Source: Anisus vortex (lineage: Eukaryota; Mollusca; Gastropoda; Planorbidae). From it: 64,000 nt of DNA. Under the pieces are notes generated by a model. It was given only the letters and a program-made list of their open reading frames with translations. It was not told where the DNA came from and did no database searches. A program made the translations under genes and the position numbers. Where the stretch lies: NCBI GenBank assembly GCA_949126835.1, contig OX421501.1:3312617-3376616 (forward strand). Direction: 5' to 3'. Below are positions 11,915-22,252 of the stretch, piece by piece. The first letter of the stretch is position 1. Each line of letters starts with the position of its first letter.

Positions 11915-12892
11915 TTAAAACCTGAAAAAACTTTTGGGGATCATTAATTTCTTCACTTCCGATTCCATACCCAACATCCCAATAATCTGATCCAGAAAAT
12001 TTTTAAAGTCTGCATCGCTGTCGCTTCTTGAATTTCGTTCCGTCCAATCTCTCCCCTCGTCATTACGATTTTCTGTCGCCAACGCCTTCGCCAGCGAGCT
12101 CCACCAATTGTTCTCCTGCGCGTTACGGCTTCGCTGATTGGTGCGTCCAAATCCATCCCACCATTCCCTTCTGTTCAAATCTTGGCGGTTTTCGGCATTC
12201 CTTCCGTAATCTCTTAACCAATCTCTCTGTGCCTGATCCCTAACGCCGTCGCTGGAACTTCCAACAGATCTGCTTTTGATATCTCTCTGATCATTGATGT
12301 CACCATTTCGATAATTACGTTCAATCCAGTCTCTCATGTAAGTGTCTTCAGGTGATGACTCCCACCAGTTGGGTAATCGATCTTCGGAATTTCGTGCTCC
12401 ATTTCTTTGCCCAGAGTTTTGCATGAATGGAAATCGACTCCCAGAGGCTTGCGTTACTCTTCCGTCTGCTGTAGACTTAAACAGTGAACAATAAATAAGG
12501 CAAATCAAATATCTTTTATCTACATTTCTTACCAATGATTTTAAGCTAAATTATATTTAATAAAGCAATGTTTAGAAAATACAAATTTCAATCATATCAT
12601 ACTTATACACAAATTGTAGCCTATTAAATGCTGAATAAATAAAATTATTCTCTTGAAAAAATGGCTCTATGTATAGTCCATTTTCTACATGGCAAGTTTT
12701 TATATTTGAAAATATCAGTTTCACAAATATTTCTCATATCTTTCAGCTAAGCTATAAAATTGATAAATTACAAGTCACCTGTCTTCTGGACTGGGCTGCT
12801 TCAGCTAATTTTCGTAACAACGACCAGTCTACAGTATCTGCATACACCAGGCTAGAGCATACCAGGGCAATGATAGATACTTTAGTTAACAT
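11915..12892 (-). CDS. Putative secreted Trp/Asn/Arg-rich protein, two exons
   Basis: I do not recognise the family. Exon 1 (12892-12779, 38 codons, phase 0) encodes a signal peptide, MLTKVSIIALVCSSLVYA, followed by acidic/basic residues ending SRRQ at a consensus CAG|GTGACT donor. Exon 2 (12475-11915) follows a TTCACTGTTTAAG acceptor, keeps the frame and ends at TAA, giving about 224 residues. The mature part has no cysteine and is rich in N, R, D, S and W. It holds three imperfect repeats: RDWIERN, RDWLRDY and RDWTERN, each near a WW pair (PNWWESS, REWWDGF, NNWWSSL). It closes with an amphipathic tail containing FLDQIIGMLGMESEVKKLMI. SRR and NRR are possible processing sites. It could be a structural mucus or egg protein, or a peptide precursor; no role can be assigned. 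The exon join is inferred from splice signals and frame. Confidence 0.6.
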
Positions 12893-13028
12893 TTCACTCT
12901 GTTTGGATAAACAAATAAAACCCAGCATAAATCTAAATACGCCTTCTAAATTGTATAACAAAATACATTTTATTCGACAAGAAAATAATTTCTTTAAATT
13001 ACTTGAAAACCATATAAAAAATTGTTAA

Positions 13029-13440
13029 CTGTGTTAAACACATTTGTAGTTTTAAACAACGATCAAAACAAGTTATTAATATACAGAGAACGTACCGTTA
13101 AATTGATTTACTGTACAGATGTTCACTTCCTAATTTAACACCTTCCACTTCACCTTGTAACGCATAGATCTGTTACTGGTTAGTTAGTCTCTGTATGAGT
13201 TGTGTACCAACGTAAATAATGACTATTCGCTTTATATCCGTTAACTTTTAGTTAAGTTTTAGTGTTCTTAAACTCATGGCATTTGTTGACAGCGCAGACA
13301 TTTTCAACAGGATATATTATTATATCTTCAATTCTTTACCATTTCATATCTGATCATCTTAGGACTTGCAGTGACTCTCAAAAAAATAGATTTAGCTTTG
13401 AAAATACTTCACTTTTTTAGTAAAGAACACAGTCTTATTA
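13029..13440. other. Region upstream of the minus-strand secreted-protein gene
   Basis: Probably holds its promoter and 5' UTR, but I see no TATA box or initiator that I would defend. Confidence 0.3.
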
Positions 13441-13678
13441 TAAGGCGCGTACGTCTGGCGTACCGAAGGTCCTGTGTTCGAATCCTGGTGCAGGCTAGGA
13501 TTTTTTCCCGGGTCTGGAGTGTGTCCCTTAGTCTACCCAGCTCTGATGGGGTAAAGTAAAGGCGGCTGTACATAGTGCTGGCCACACAATCACCTAGTAT
13601 GCCGTGGCCGCAGAAACTGATGGGCGCTGCTTCACCGGACCTTTTGATCAATTTGGTTCGACGTGTATTTTACTTTAC
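13441..13678 (+). mobile_element. tRNA-derived SINE
   Basis: Box B GTTCGAATCCTGG and the body GTGTGTCCCTTAGTCTACC, AAAGGCGGCTGTACATAGTG and CACAATCACCTAG are present, ending GACGTGTATTTTACTTTAC. The GGTACCTGACCTTAGTTG part is missing relative to other copies. Confidence 0.8.
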
Positions 13679-15376
13679 ACGTACTTATGGTTATGGCCCT
13701 TATAAGTAAAAATGTTAAAAAAAAAAAACTTTAGATTGTGTAGTAAAAGATTTTAGCCAAGTTATAAGACTAATGATCTACTTAGTATAATCCACATTTC
13801 CTTTTTATTGGAGAAAGACCTGAAATGTGAATTCACAAAAAAAAAATGTTTACCCTGTGTCTTTGTATTGTTTTCTTTTAAAAGTACATGTAGATCTATA
13901 TGAATAATATCGTAATATTTATATAATAACTAATAGTTATTATTCAAATCTTTATTGAGAAAGTTTTTATAATTTTCTTTTTTTTTGTCTAGGCTTACGA
14001 CCTGTTCTGTGAAAGCCTAATAGACCCACTTTCCAACATTCTATCAAACTGAAACTTATCACATAGACGTGTTTCGTTTAACAACACAGTTTATCAAATT
14101 GACATCCACACTCACCCCTCTCCTCCCTCAGCTCCAGCCCACAATAATCAGTTTTAACTATGTTGTGTTTCTGTTAATACACTCATAGGTGCGCATTTTA
14201 AAATCCTTATTGAACGCTGATGACTAGCATGCATGTGTATTTCCCGTCAAGGGCTAAATAATATATTTTTAATAGATTTCAGCTTGTCTTTAATTACAAT
14301 GTCGGATACATTTGTTTACATAGTATGTTTCTTTATTAATGATTTGAGACGATCAAAATCTAAAAGGATAATGCTTAAAATAATACATATAAAGGAGTTA
14401 TGCAAAAAACTATATGTTTTTTTATGATTTGTTTAATAATGTTACATATTTACACAATTAAACTTAATTTGTTTAAAGTAGATACTTTAAAGAAAATTAG
14501 ATGTATGTAATAATAATAAAACAATTGCGATATTGAAGGAGATGATAGGCATTATCTTACTAGGGATCCTTAAATTGGGAACCGTCAAATTTAAACTATG
14601 ATAAGCAATCCTTAGACAGACAATATTTGAATATAGATAGGATGGACAAAAGTCACAATTAGACCAACTTTTAGAAAACAGTTTATTTATATTGCTGGGA
14701 CAATGAGATCAGCATATTGTGTTGCCTTGTTTGGTGTGTTTCACACATACAAACACAACCAGTCATACAGACACACATACACATGCTCTCTCTCTCCCTC
14801 TCTCTTTCTCTCTCTCTCTCTCTCTGCTACTGACAGAGAAACACATACATGTATATCTGAAGATATAGCGGGGAGTATATGTTTATATTTTATTGAGCTA
14901 TGCGTCCATCTTGTTTTCTCTCAATACTTAGCTTACTATATGTACATTATTTAATCTATTATCGTGTATTCATTTGTCTTGTACTATCAGTCTGACTATG
15001 TAGCTCTTTCTTACATTCATTCCATCTCCACTACCGCTCGTCTATTTATTGTTTATCTATATTTATATATCTATCTTAACTTAATATATATCTTTTTCAA
15101 CAGCTTTTTCTATCTATATATATCTACGTGTCTTTTTTTAAATCTCTTTCTCAATATATCTATCAATCTATCTAGTCTTCTCTCTTTCTCTCTCTTACAC
15201 TCACAATTTATATATGTATATATCATATATAATTCAATCGATTTATCTAGTTATTTATTGTTCAATTAATCATTTATATAACCAACCCATCTATCTTTAT
15301 ATTTATGTATATATTATTTTAAATTCTTTGTATCACTTTATCTAAATATCTACCTTGCTTCCTATCCATCTTTTAT
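13679..15376. other. Low-complexity, pyrimidine-rich lead-in to the 24-bp minisatellite
   Basis: AT-rich to about 14.7 kb, then CT/TATC-rich, with a (CT)n run at about 14785-14825 and irregular TCTAT/TTTAT motifs up to the array at 15377. The open frames here are Leu/Ser/Tyr-rich translations of these simple motifs. Confidence 0.5.
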
Positions 15377-16072
15377 CTCTCCATTTATCTATCAATCTAT
15401 CTCTCCATTTATCTATCAATCTATCTCTCCATTTATCTATCAATCTATCTCTCCATTTATCTATCAATCTATCTCTCCATTTATCTATCAATCTATCTCT
15501 CCATTTATCTATCAATCTATCTCTCCATTTATCTATCAATCTATCTCTCCATTTATCTATCAATCTATCTCTCCATTTATCTATCAATCTATCTCTCCAT
15601 TTATCTATCAATCTATCTCTCCATTTATCTATCAATCTATCTCTCCATTTATCTATCAATCTATCTCTCCATTTATCTATCAATCTATCTCTCCATTTAT
15701 CTATCAATCTATCTCTCCATTTATCTATCAATCTATCTCTCCATTTATCTATCAATCTATCTCTCCATTTATCTATCAATCTATCTCTCCATTTATCTAT
15801 CAATCTATCTCTCCATTTATCTATCAATCTATCTCTCCATTTATCTATCAATCTATCTCTCCATTTATCTATCAATCTATCTCTCCATTTATCTATCAAT
15901 CTATCTCTCCATTTATCTATCAATCTATCTCTCCATTTATCTATCAATCTATCTCTCCATTTATCTATCAATCTATCTCTCCATTTATCTATCAATCTAT
16001 CTCTCCATTTATCTATCAATCTATCTCTCCATTTATCTATCAATCTATCTCTCCATTTATCTATCAATCTAT
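15377..16072. repeat. 24-bp minisatellite, 29 tandem copies
   Basis: The unit is CTCTCCATTTATCTATCAAT plus CTAT, repeated 29 times (696 bp) with no substitution seen until the last unit runs into CTTTCGATTA. Because 24 is a multiple of three, both strands stay open for ~240-250 codons; those frames are artefacts. Confidence 0.95.
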
Positions 16073-16273
16073 CTTTCGATTATCCTATCTATGCCTGTAT
16101 GGTTAAATCTGTATATTAACTCTATCTCTCTTTCGCTCAATTTATCGCTTAATCGCGATCAGTAAATGTCTGTTTCTATTGGCTACGCTTGACTGTTACT
16201 ATATTTATATTAAATCCATACCTTTGTAAAAAACGCGTTTTGTTAAGGTGATATACAGCAGACCATTTTAATC

Positions 16274-16354
16274 TTAACCCTTCAAGTACCGACCTACTTC
16301 TATCTATGCTGCCTTCAGTTCCGCTATATACGCGCCCGGGACTGTAAGGGTTAA
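16274..16354. mobile_element. 81-bp TTAA-flanked mini-transposon, copy 1
   Basis: TTAACCCTT at the left and AAGGGTTAA at the right, with a GC-rich core CTATATACGCGCCCGGGAC. An inverse-oriented copy of identical length lies at 19765. TTAA target plus CCCTT ends is the pattern of piggyBac-type MITEs. Confidence 0.65.
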
Positions 16355-16457
16355 TGCATGTTTTCAAGATTTAATCACGGTGTTTTGGATGAAACGTCGT
16401 GCTAGTATTTGTAATCAAACAAAGCCAAACGTCGCAGTTATCAAAGAGGATCTAAAC

Positions 16458-16642
16458 CAAGGGTCGGCAACCTTTTCATAAGAGTGTGTCAAGTGGGATT
16501 TGTAATTCATTCAGCGTGCCAACATCCTAAAAGTCATACTGCTATAGCACTCAATTCCTTGTAGAAGAAACTTGAGTAGCCTTTTTGGGGGGGACATCCG
16601 CGTGCCGAGTTTGGAACGCGTGCCGTTTATTGCCGACCCCTG
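16458..16642. mobile_element. hAT-type MITE family M2, intact copy
   Basis: Ends CAAGGGTCGGCAACC and TTGCCGACCCCTG, with an exact 8-bp target duplication ATCTAAAC at 16450-16457 and 16643-16650. 185 bp, non-coding. An 8-bp duplication and CAGGGGTCGG-like ends are typical of hAT MITEs. Confidence 0.85.
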
Positions 16643-16849
16643 ATCTAAACCATGACCATTCACAAGAATTAGCATTGATGTTGTCAACAGAATCAACATG
16701 TGCCTTAATTGCGTGTGAAACAGCTTTTATAAGATTAATGACAGACAATTCAATGACAGAGCCAGAAAAAACGACCATCACACAATGCTTCGCTCTTACA
16801 ACAGTTGCCACAAAGGAAGATTAAGAACACTTCTGTGGGTCACTGAGTA

Positions 16850-17098
16850 AAGTACCCGTCGTACCAAATTGAGTCATAGGGCCGATGAAGCAGCGTTCAC
16901 CAGTTTTTGTGTCCACTGCTTACAAGGTGATTGTGTGGCCAGCACAATGCGCAGCCGTCATTACTTTACCTCAAGTAAGGTCAGGTACCCATCAGAGCTG
17001 GGTAGACTCAGGGACACCCTCCAGACCCAGGAAAAATCCAGGATTCGAACCCATTGTGCCCTGCAGGGTGGTTTTCGTCAGGCCTTCGGATCTTGCCA
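16850..17098 (-). mobile_element. tRNA-derived SINE
   Basis: Minus-strand copy: GGATTCGAACCC (box B complement), GGGTAGACTCAGGGACACC and CTTGTAAGCAGTGG are recognisable. The head is disrupted beyond 17070. Confidence 0.75.
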
Positions 17099-17411
17099 CA
17101 TACCCGTACCGTACCCAGATACTAGTCCAATATTGTGAACCTATTTTGCCCCTATTTATTCCAGTCTTATATCCAAGGGAAACAATACATTACACAAAAA
17201 AGCAAGTAAAAGTAGAAGGGGCATTAATGGACATAAAAAATTTTTCTTATACGATTACTTTTAATATTGATTAAAATAGTATACTGGTAAAATGTATCCT
17301 TTGAGAAATACAAATTTAAATTTATACAACAAATAATACAACTAAAAGATTCATTTTCTATTAGATACTATTTTTATTGCAGAAATTTTAAAATTGTAGC
17401 AGTGAATCAAC

Positions 17412-17443
<32 letters not shown>

Positions 17444-17632
17444 TGTCATTTTTCTGTATATAAATATTACGATACAAAATTTATAAACCCATTTTGTTAT
17501 TGATGTTGTTGTATTTAAGTTTTCACTGTAAAAATCGGTTAAACTGTAACAACTAAATGTTATTCATATATAATATAATATAAAATCTACTGCACATAAA
17601 TAATGGTTCACAAAGAGAGTCAGCTTCATTTT
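17099..17632. other. AT-rich stretch, likely 3' UTR and flank of paralogue B
   Basis: Lies just downstream of the last exon of the minus-strand gene. It holds a (TA)n run at about 17410-17432. No other feature recognised. Confidence 0.4.
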
Positions 17633-20594
17633 TTAACCATAGATACAAACACCCTGCAAAAAAAAAAAATAATAACATCAAATACAACATTATCATGTTG
17701 TCAAGGAATGTGTGTGTGGTAATGTCAGTTTGTTTATCAACAACAAATACTACTTCACCATCACATCTTAGAGAACAATTAGAGAAAGAGAGAGGCATAG
17801 AATGAGTGAGGGGTCCTGTCATTTATAAGAGAGAAATGGTCAAGTAAGAATGCTTTGATACACGAGAAGTAATGATAGAGCACAACATAAACATGTTGAT
17901 AAGGAATGTCGGTAGTTATTGTCAATTTTGTTGATCAACAAGAAATACTACTTCATCATCACATCTTAGAGAACTATGGCTGCAAAACAGATTCAAATTG
18001 AATAAGGACAAAGCAGGGACAAATATCTGTGGTTCGGATGTTAGTTTTCGGAAAGTCTCAGCGTGACTGGACACAAAAAGAAGTTCCTAGAAGTGCGCTC
18101 ATTTGAATCTATGACGACTTCTTTATGGAACAGCTTACTGCAAAACACTGAGAGAATCTGAGACAAAAGAGTCGTTTAAAAACGACCTTTCTATTTGGCT
18201 AGTAGCTGTGTGCCTTGCATACCTATAGGCCTACAACTGCCACTACAATTCACACCAAGAGCGCACTGAGCAGGCTACATGTAATAGCATGGATAGGAGC
18301 GCTATAAAAATTATCATTATTATTATTAGTGAAGAATGAGAGTTTTTATGAGTTCACCTTTATAAGAGAGAAATGGTCTTATCTTCTTATCTTAACTTAT
18401 ACATTACATTCGCTCCTTCTATAAAGAAGATTTTTGCGTCCTACGCTCATCCCATGGGACACGGTAGCCGAGCGACTGGCGATCCAAGGGTCCTGGGTTC
18501 GAATCCTGGTGCAGGCTAGCATTTATTTCCCAGGATTTGACGGTGTCCCTGAGTCTACCCAGCTCTGATGGGTACCTGACCTTAGTTGGCGTAAAGTAAA
18601 GGCGGCTGTGCATAGTGTTACCCACACAATCACCTAGTATGCCGTGGCCACTGAAACAGGTGAACGCTGCTTCACCGACCTTATGGATCAATTGGGTCCG
18701 ACGGGATACTTTACTTTTTTTTTTACGCTCATCTAGTCTAGTCTTGCATTTTTATTAATGTTTGAAATGATATTAAGTCACTGGTTTGCCTGGTTTATTC
18801 AGGCAACATATTCCAGTAAAATGAAAATACTTACCTTTGAACAAGAGAAATCGGCGCAGCAAATATTGTTAGCATCACAACGAGCTGATTGTTCTCCGCA
18901 TCCACTGTTCACTACATATTGGTACCTAAATATCAAAGAATATATTTTGTTTCTAATATCAAGCTCAATTTGAATACTAGCCTACATACTATTTACCGCA
19001 TCTATAATGTATACTTTGTGAAATTGTAACACTAATTGGTACATTAAAATGTACAATACATCGAATATATGTCATTTCCATTTTTCTTAAAAACAGAATG
19101 GTCATAGTTACACCATTGTTACATATAACATACAGCTTATATGGTAAATCGTAAGTCCTTGCATCATACATAAAGTAAACAAAGCGTCTTCGTTTGCAAA
19201 GTTAAAAAAAAAATGCCATACAGAAATATGTTTATAATATTGTACAAACACTTTTGGGATGTGGATTTTCTTTTGATTCAATGTGTTAAATCAAAGACTA
19301 TAATGAGATTTTGACTGCTTGCTCTATTTTTAGAGTTTGAGTGTTGTTTTTTTCCGTGCGCAGCTAATAATCACTCCTAAACTTCCCTAATGACTTCCGC
19401 TGCAAACAACTTTCAATTTTAATCTTAATTTTCCATTGAGAAATTCATAACTGGAAGTCTAGAGGACAGGGTGCGATTGGAAATTCCCGAAACAAATAGT
19501 AATTCAAGTTATCAAATAGCAGAAATATCAAAGCAAGCGGTCCATCTTATTATAGTCTTTGGTTAAATCATTGCATTCTATTAACTTAGTAGCACATAAC
19601 GAAGATTCTATTGGATTGTTTGTTTGATTTGTTCGAAAATACGACTTTTAAACTAGAATCTACTGGCAAAACAATGTCAGCAATTTCGTTCTCTAAGTTT
19701 CTTCAAAATTGTTTTTTTTTTCAAACTTTCAGACATTGGGCAACATTTGAACACAGAGGTCATATTAACCCTTACAGTCCCGGTCGCGTATATAGCGCAA
19801 CTGAAGGCAGCATAGATAGAAGTAGGTCGGTACGGGAAGGGTTAAAAGTCATTAACCGAAGCCTAGAATAAGGGGAGAATATTCAGTGTATTAGAATTAC
19901 GAAATAGATTTTATTTCCTAATTTGCATGTTGTCAGACATAACACTGTACCCATGTGCAGGGGTACGCGAAGCCAGTAAATTTTTTCCGGGGGGGGGGGG
20001 GGGGAGTGCTGAACTTTCGCGTGACAAACATTGACCTAATTTTTAGCCAATTTAGTACATATTTAAAAAAACAACAACTGTTGAAAATAATATTTACAAA
20101 AAAAATCCAGATGGGTGGGGCTTAGCCCCCATTCAGCCCCCCCCCCCGTGATTTCGCCCCTGCCTATGGATGACAAGCAACGTAAAGACTAAAAGAACAA
20201 TCGAGTGAAACTTAATGTTTGGCTCAGAAAAAGAAATGGTGCCTCATCAGCTATTTCATAGCCATTCAATAGTTTAAAGTAAAGAAATAAATACCATTAT
20301 ACCTATTTCTAGTGCTTCTGACAGCGTTCTCTGAAACAAAACAAACAAAAAGAATAATAAATTAAACAAATAAAATTCAGATGAACATTGTAATCGATAA
20401 CAAATGAATATAACTAGACCTGCTTCAAATAAGTGGGTAAAAATTGGCGGAAAATATTAGAAGACCTAGTCCTAATATGTCCCTGTTGGTTCTTCCATCC
20501 GCCAAAATTAACAATAACCAAAATTACCTTCGGAGTAACAAAGCTGAAAGACAAGGATGCTCATACAAATAGCAATAAGGCTGAGTTTGTTCAT
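17633..20594 (-). CDS. Secreted cystine-knot (ICK-like) peptide gene, paralogue B, four exons
   Basis: Exon 1, 20594-20528 (67 nt, phase 1, donor GTAATT), encodes a signal peptide starting MNKLSLIAICMSILVF. Exon 2, 20330-20303 (28 nt, acceptor TTTGTTTCAG, donor GTATAATGG, phase 2), encodes a short pro-segment ending STRNR. Exon 3, 18925-18835 (91 nt, acceptor GATATTTAG, donor GTAAGT, phase 0), has five cysteines including ARCDANNICCADFSC. Exon 4, 17653-17633, follows a strong acceptor (poly-T then GCAG) and reads GVCIYG, then stop. Frames join without error for 68 codons, and the cysteine spacing is C-x6-C-x5-C-C-x4-C-x4-C, the classic inhibitor-cystine-knot pattern. The terminal glycine could be an amide donor. 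A secreted signalling, defence or toxin-like peptide is possible; the sequence does not decide. The introns hold a SINE, LINE debris and MITEs. The exon model is inferred from splice sites, phase and the paralogues. Confidence 0.7.
17680..17980. repeat. Imperfect ~200-bp direct repeat inside intron 3 of paralogue B
   Basis: AAGGAATGT...GTTTATCAACAACAAATACTA and ATCACATCTTAGAGAAC at 17700-17775 recur at 17900-17975 with substitutions. TTATAAGAGAGAAATGGTC also recurs at 17822 and 18360. Confidence 0.6.
18060..18325 (+). pseudogene. CR1-like LINE 3' end
   Basis: Decayed C-terminus of the WNSL..LRESETKE.FK type followed by the 3' tail GGAGCGCTATAAAAATTATC and an ATT repeat. The same GCGCTATA tail ends other LINE pieces at 23030 and 39100. 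Confidence 0.6.
18452..18724 (+). mobile_element. tRNA-derived SINE with target duplication
   Basis: A full SINE (box B GGGTTCGAATCCTGG, body, ACTTTACTTTTTT tail) flanked by the 9-bp duplication ACGCTCATC at 18443-18451 and 18725-18733. The flanks are a copy of the repeat at 20775-20900, where the site CTACGCTCATCCG is uninterrupted. Confidence 0.85.
19292..19561 (+). mobile_element. MITE family M1, copy c
   Basis: Ends CAAAGACTATAATGAG and CTTATTATAGTCTTTG, flanked by an exact 7-bp duplication GTTAAAT (19285-19291, 19562-19568). It lies in intron 2 of paralogue B. Confidence 0.8.
19765..19845. mobile_element. 81-bp TTAA-flanked mini-transposon, copy 2
   Basis: TTAACCCTTACAGTCCCGG to GGGAAGGGTTAA; the reverse complement of the copy at 16274, with identical length. 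Confidence 0.65.
19958..20162. mobile_element. Small hAT-like MITE with CAGGGG ends
   Basis: Left end CAGGGGTACGCGAA and right end TTCGCCCCTG, with G- and C-homopolymer patches inside. The flanks CCCATGTG and CCTATGGA agree at only about five of eight positions, so the duplication is uncertain. Confidence 0.5.
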
Positions 20595-20934
20595 TCTGGT
20601 ATTCTTGTATGGTATCTTAACTATAAAAATAGATCAATAATAAAAAAAACAATAAAACGTCACAACGTAACTTATGAAAGTGTAAAAATACGATTATTTT
20701 TTTTAAAATGTGTAAGCGTTTATTGTGCCGAATACATACGCGTTTTACATTAAATTTATCTTATAAATTACAGACGCTCCTTCTATAAAGATGATTATTG
20801 CTTCCTACGCTCATCCGTGGTCCGAGTCTAGTCTTGCGTCTTTATTAATGTTTTAGATGATGTGAAGTTACTAGTTTTCCTAGTTAGTTCAGGCAACCCA
20901 TTCCATGCCCGAATGACACTCGAGACGAAATAGT

Positions 20935-21260
20935 ACTTCAAAACATTTGTTCTCGCTTAAGGGATAAGCAAAGCTTTTTTGTCCTTTAGCTTTTCTGAGC
21001 ATTGAAACAGGTTGTTATTGGGTTGTATTTCTAAATTAGAGTTTAATGACTTATGTATTATTACTACTTTATTATTTGCCCTTCTGTCCTCTAGTGTTTA
21101 TAAGTTTAGTGATTTGACTAATGGTGTTACTCTTGTCAGTTGTGGATATTCGCTAATAGGCTAATGAACCTTGCAGCTCTTTTCTGAATTTGTTCTAATT
21201 TTTTAATGTTTTCTTTAGTTGATGGGGTCCCATACAGCCAATAATGGAAAACGAAAGGAT
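20935..21260 (-). pseudogene. LINE fragment (same family as 5800-5992)
   Basis: The segment with GGTTGTTATTGGGTTGTATT and ATTATTACTACTTTATTATT is nearly identical to 5840-5985. It continues with AACCTTGCAGCTCTTTTCTG and GGGGTCCCATACAGCCA, also repeat-like. Frames are broken. Confidence 0.55.
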
Positions 21261-21410
21261 AGATTATTTAAAAAACAATATATAAATACACGTACCTTGA
21301 ATACAGCCTTTCAACTTGACAAAGTACAGAACGGTAGGAATCGTGTGATAGTTTTAGCCTTATTTATATAGTATATAGAATGTAAGTCAGCACCTGGAGT
21401 CTTTATAGGC

Positions 21411-21525
21411 CCATTAAGCCACGGGGCGCTAATGAGATATTTAAGTCTCTCTCTCTAATGAAACGTATGAATGCTGCTCCACCGGCCCTATGATCAACAT
21501 GGTCCAAATGGTATTTTACTTACTA
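21411..21525 (+). mobile_element. SINE tail fragment
   Basis: GAATGCTGCTCCACCGGCCC, ATGATCAACATGGTCC and AATGGTATTTTACTTACT match the SINE 3' region; head and box B are absent. Confidence 0.6.
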
Positions 21526-21726
21526 ACTCTAATGAATCTGGGGGCGTTGAAGATCGATTAAATGTACTTGAAATAAAATGTATTAATGGTTGAGCTAACG
21601 GGATACCAAACACACATTGTTGTATCTGTTTGACTCTTGAAAGTTTAACCTAAAAGAAAGTCTAAATATATCTTTTCCAAAATACATTTAGCTTAGGAAT
21701 AAAGATATTGCTTTTACTGGGAGCCA

Positions 21727-22147
21727 TTGTTACGAGCAAAGAAGGGCGATTCCAGAGACTCGTTTTGACTTGCGCATAACCAAACGCGCATTACTGTTCT
21801 GTATTCGCTGTAGCCTGGCGATTTTGTCTTCGGGCAGGCTGGCTTGCAGGGCGTTACAATAGTCGATACGAGAAAGTATAAGGGCAACTGCCAGTGTCTT
21901 TGCAGAATCAGTGGACAAATAGGGTCGTATTTGGCCCAGTCTACGAAACTGAAGATATAAACCTCTGCACAGATTAGATATATGATGGTCGAATGACAGT
22001 GTGGTATCCAATAAAACACCAAGATTCTTCACTTTGTTAACAAATGGCACCTGGCAGTTTATCATGGTGATAGATTCTGGACCATTGAATTTGGCAAATT
22101 TACTCTTGTTTCCGAGTCTGATTATCTTTGTTTTTTCCTCATTTTTT
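21727..22147 (-). pseudogene. CR1/jockey-like LINE, inverted 5' segment
   Basis: The minus strand encodes NEEKTKIIRLGN, then VKNLGVLLDTTLSFDHHISN, LGQIRPYLSTDSAKTLAVAL and DYCNALQASLPEDKIARLQR. This is the region following the RT active site in CR1/jockey elements (kNLGV.lD..L.f..HI). It ends by running out of homology near 21727. The matching 3' end of the same protein lies to its right on the opposite strand. Confidence 0.85.
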
Positions 22148-22252
22148 TAAAGCCCGTTTTTCACCGACCACGAACAGACGCTGGCGATTGCAAGAATTGA
22201 ATTTAAAAATCGCATCACTTTGCCACCAATGTTTAAAGAATAACAGAATGCC

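Noticed and set aside
11915..11940. C-terminal SFFRF as an RFamide peptide
   Set aside because: There is no glycine after the Phe to donate an amide, and no dibasic site in front of it.
15377..16072. CRISPR-like array
   Set aside because: Direct repeats without unique spacers in a eukaryotic sequence; it is a minisatellite.
15342..16119. 241- and 254-codon frames with WRDRLIDK or LSLHLSIN repeats
   Set aside because: The 24-bp minisatellite keeps frames open on both strands; no start context, splice or homologue supports a protein.
18835..18925. Neurophysin-like reading of the cysteine-rich exon (R-C-x5-CC pattern)
   Set aside because: Neurophysin needs 14 cysteines and a nonapeptide upstream; here there are six cysteines in knot spacing and a stop soon after.
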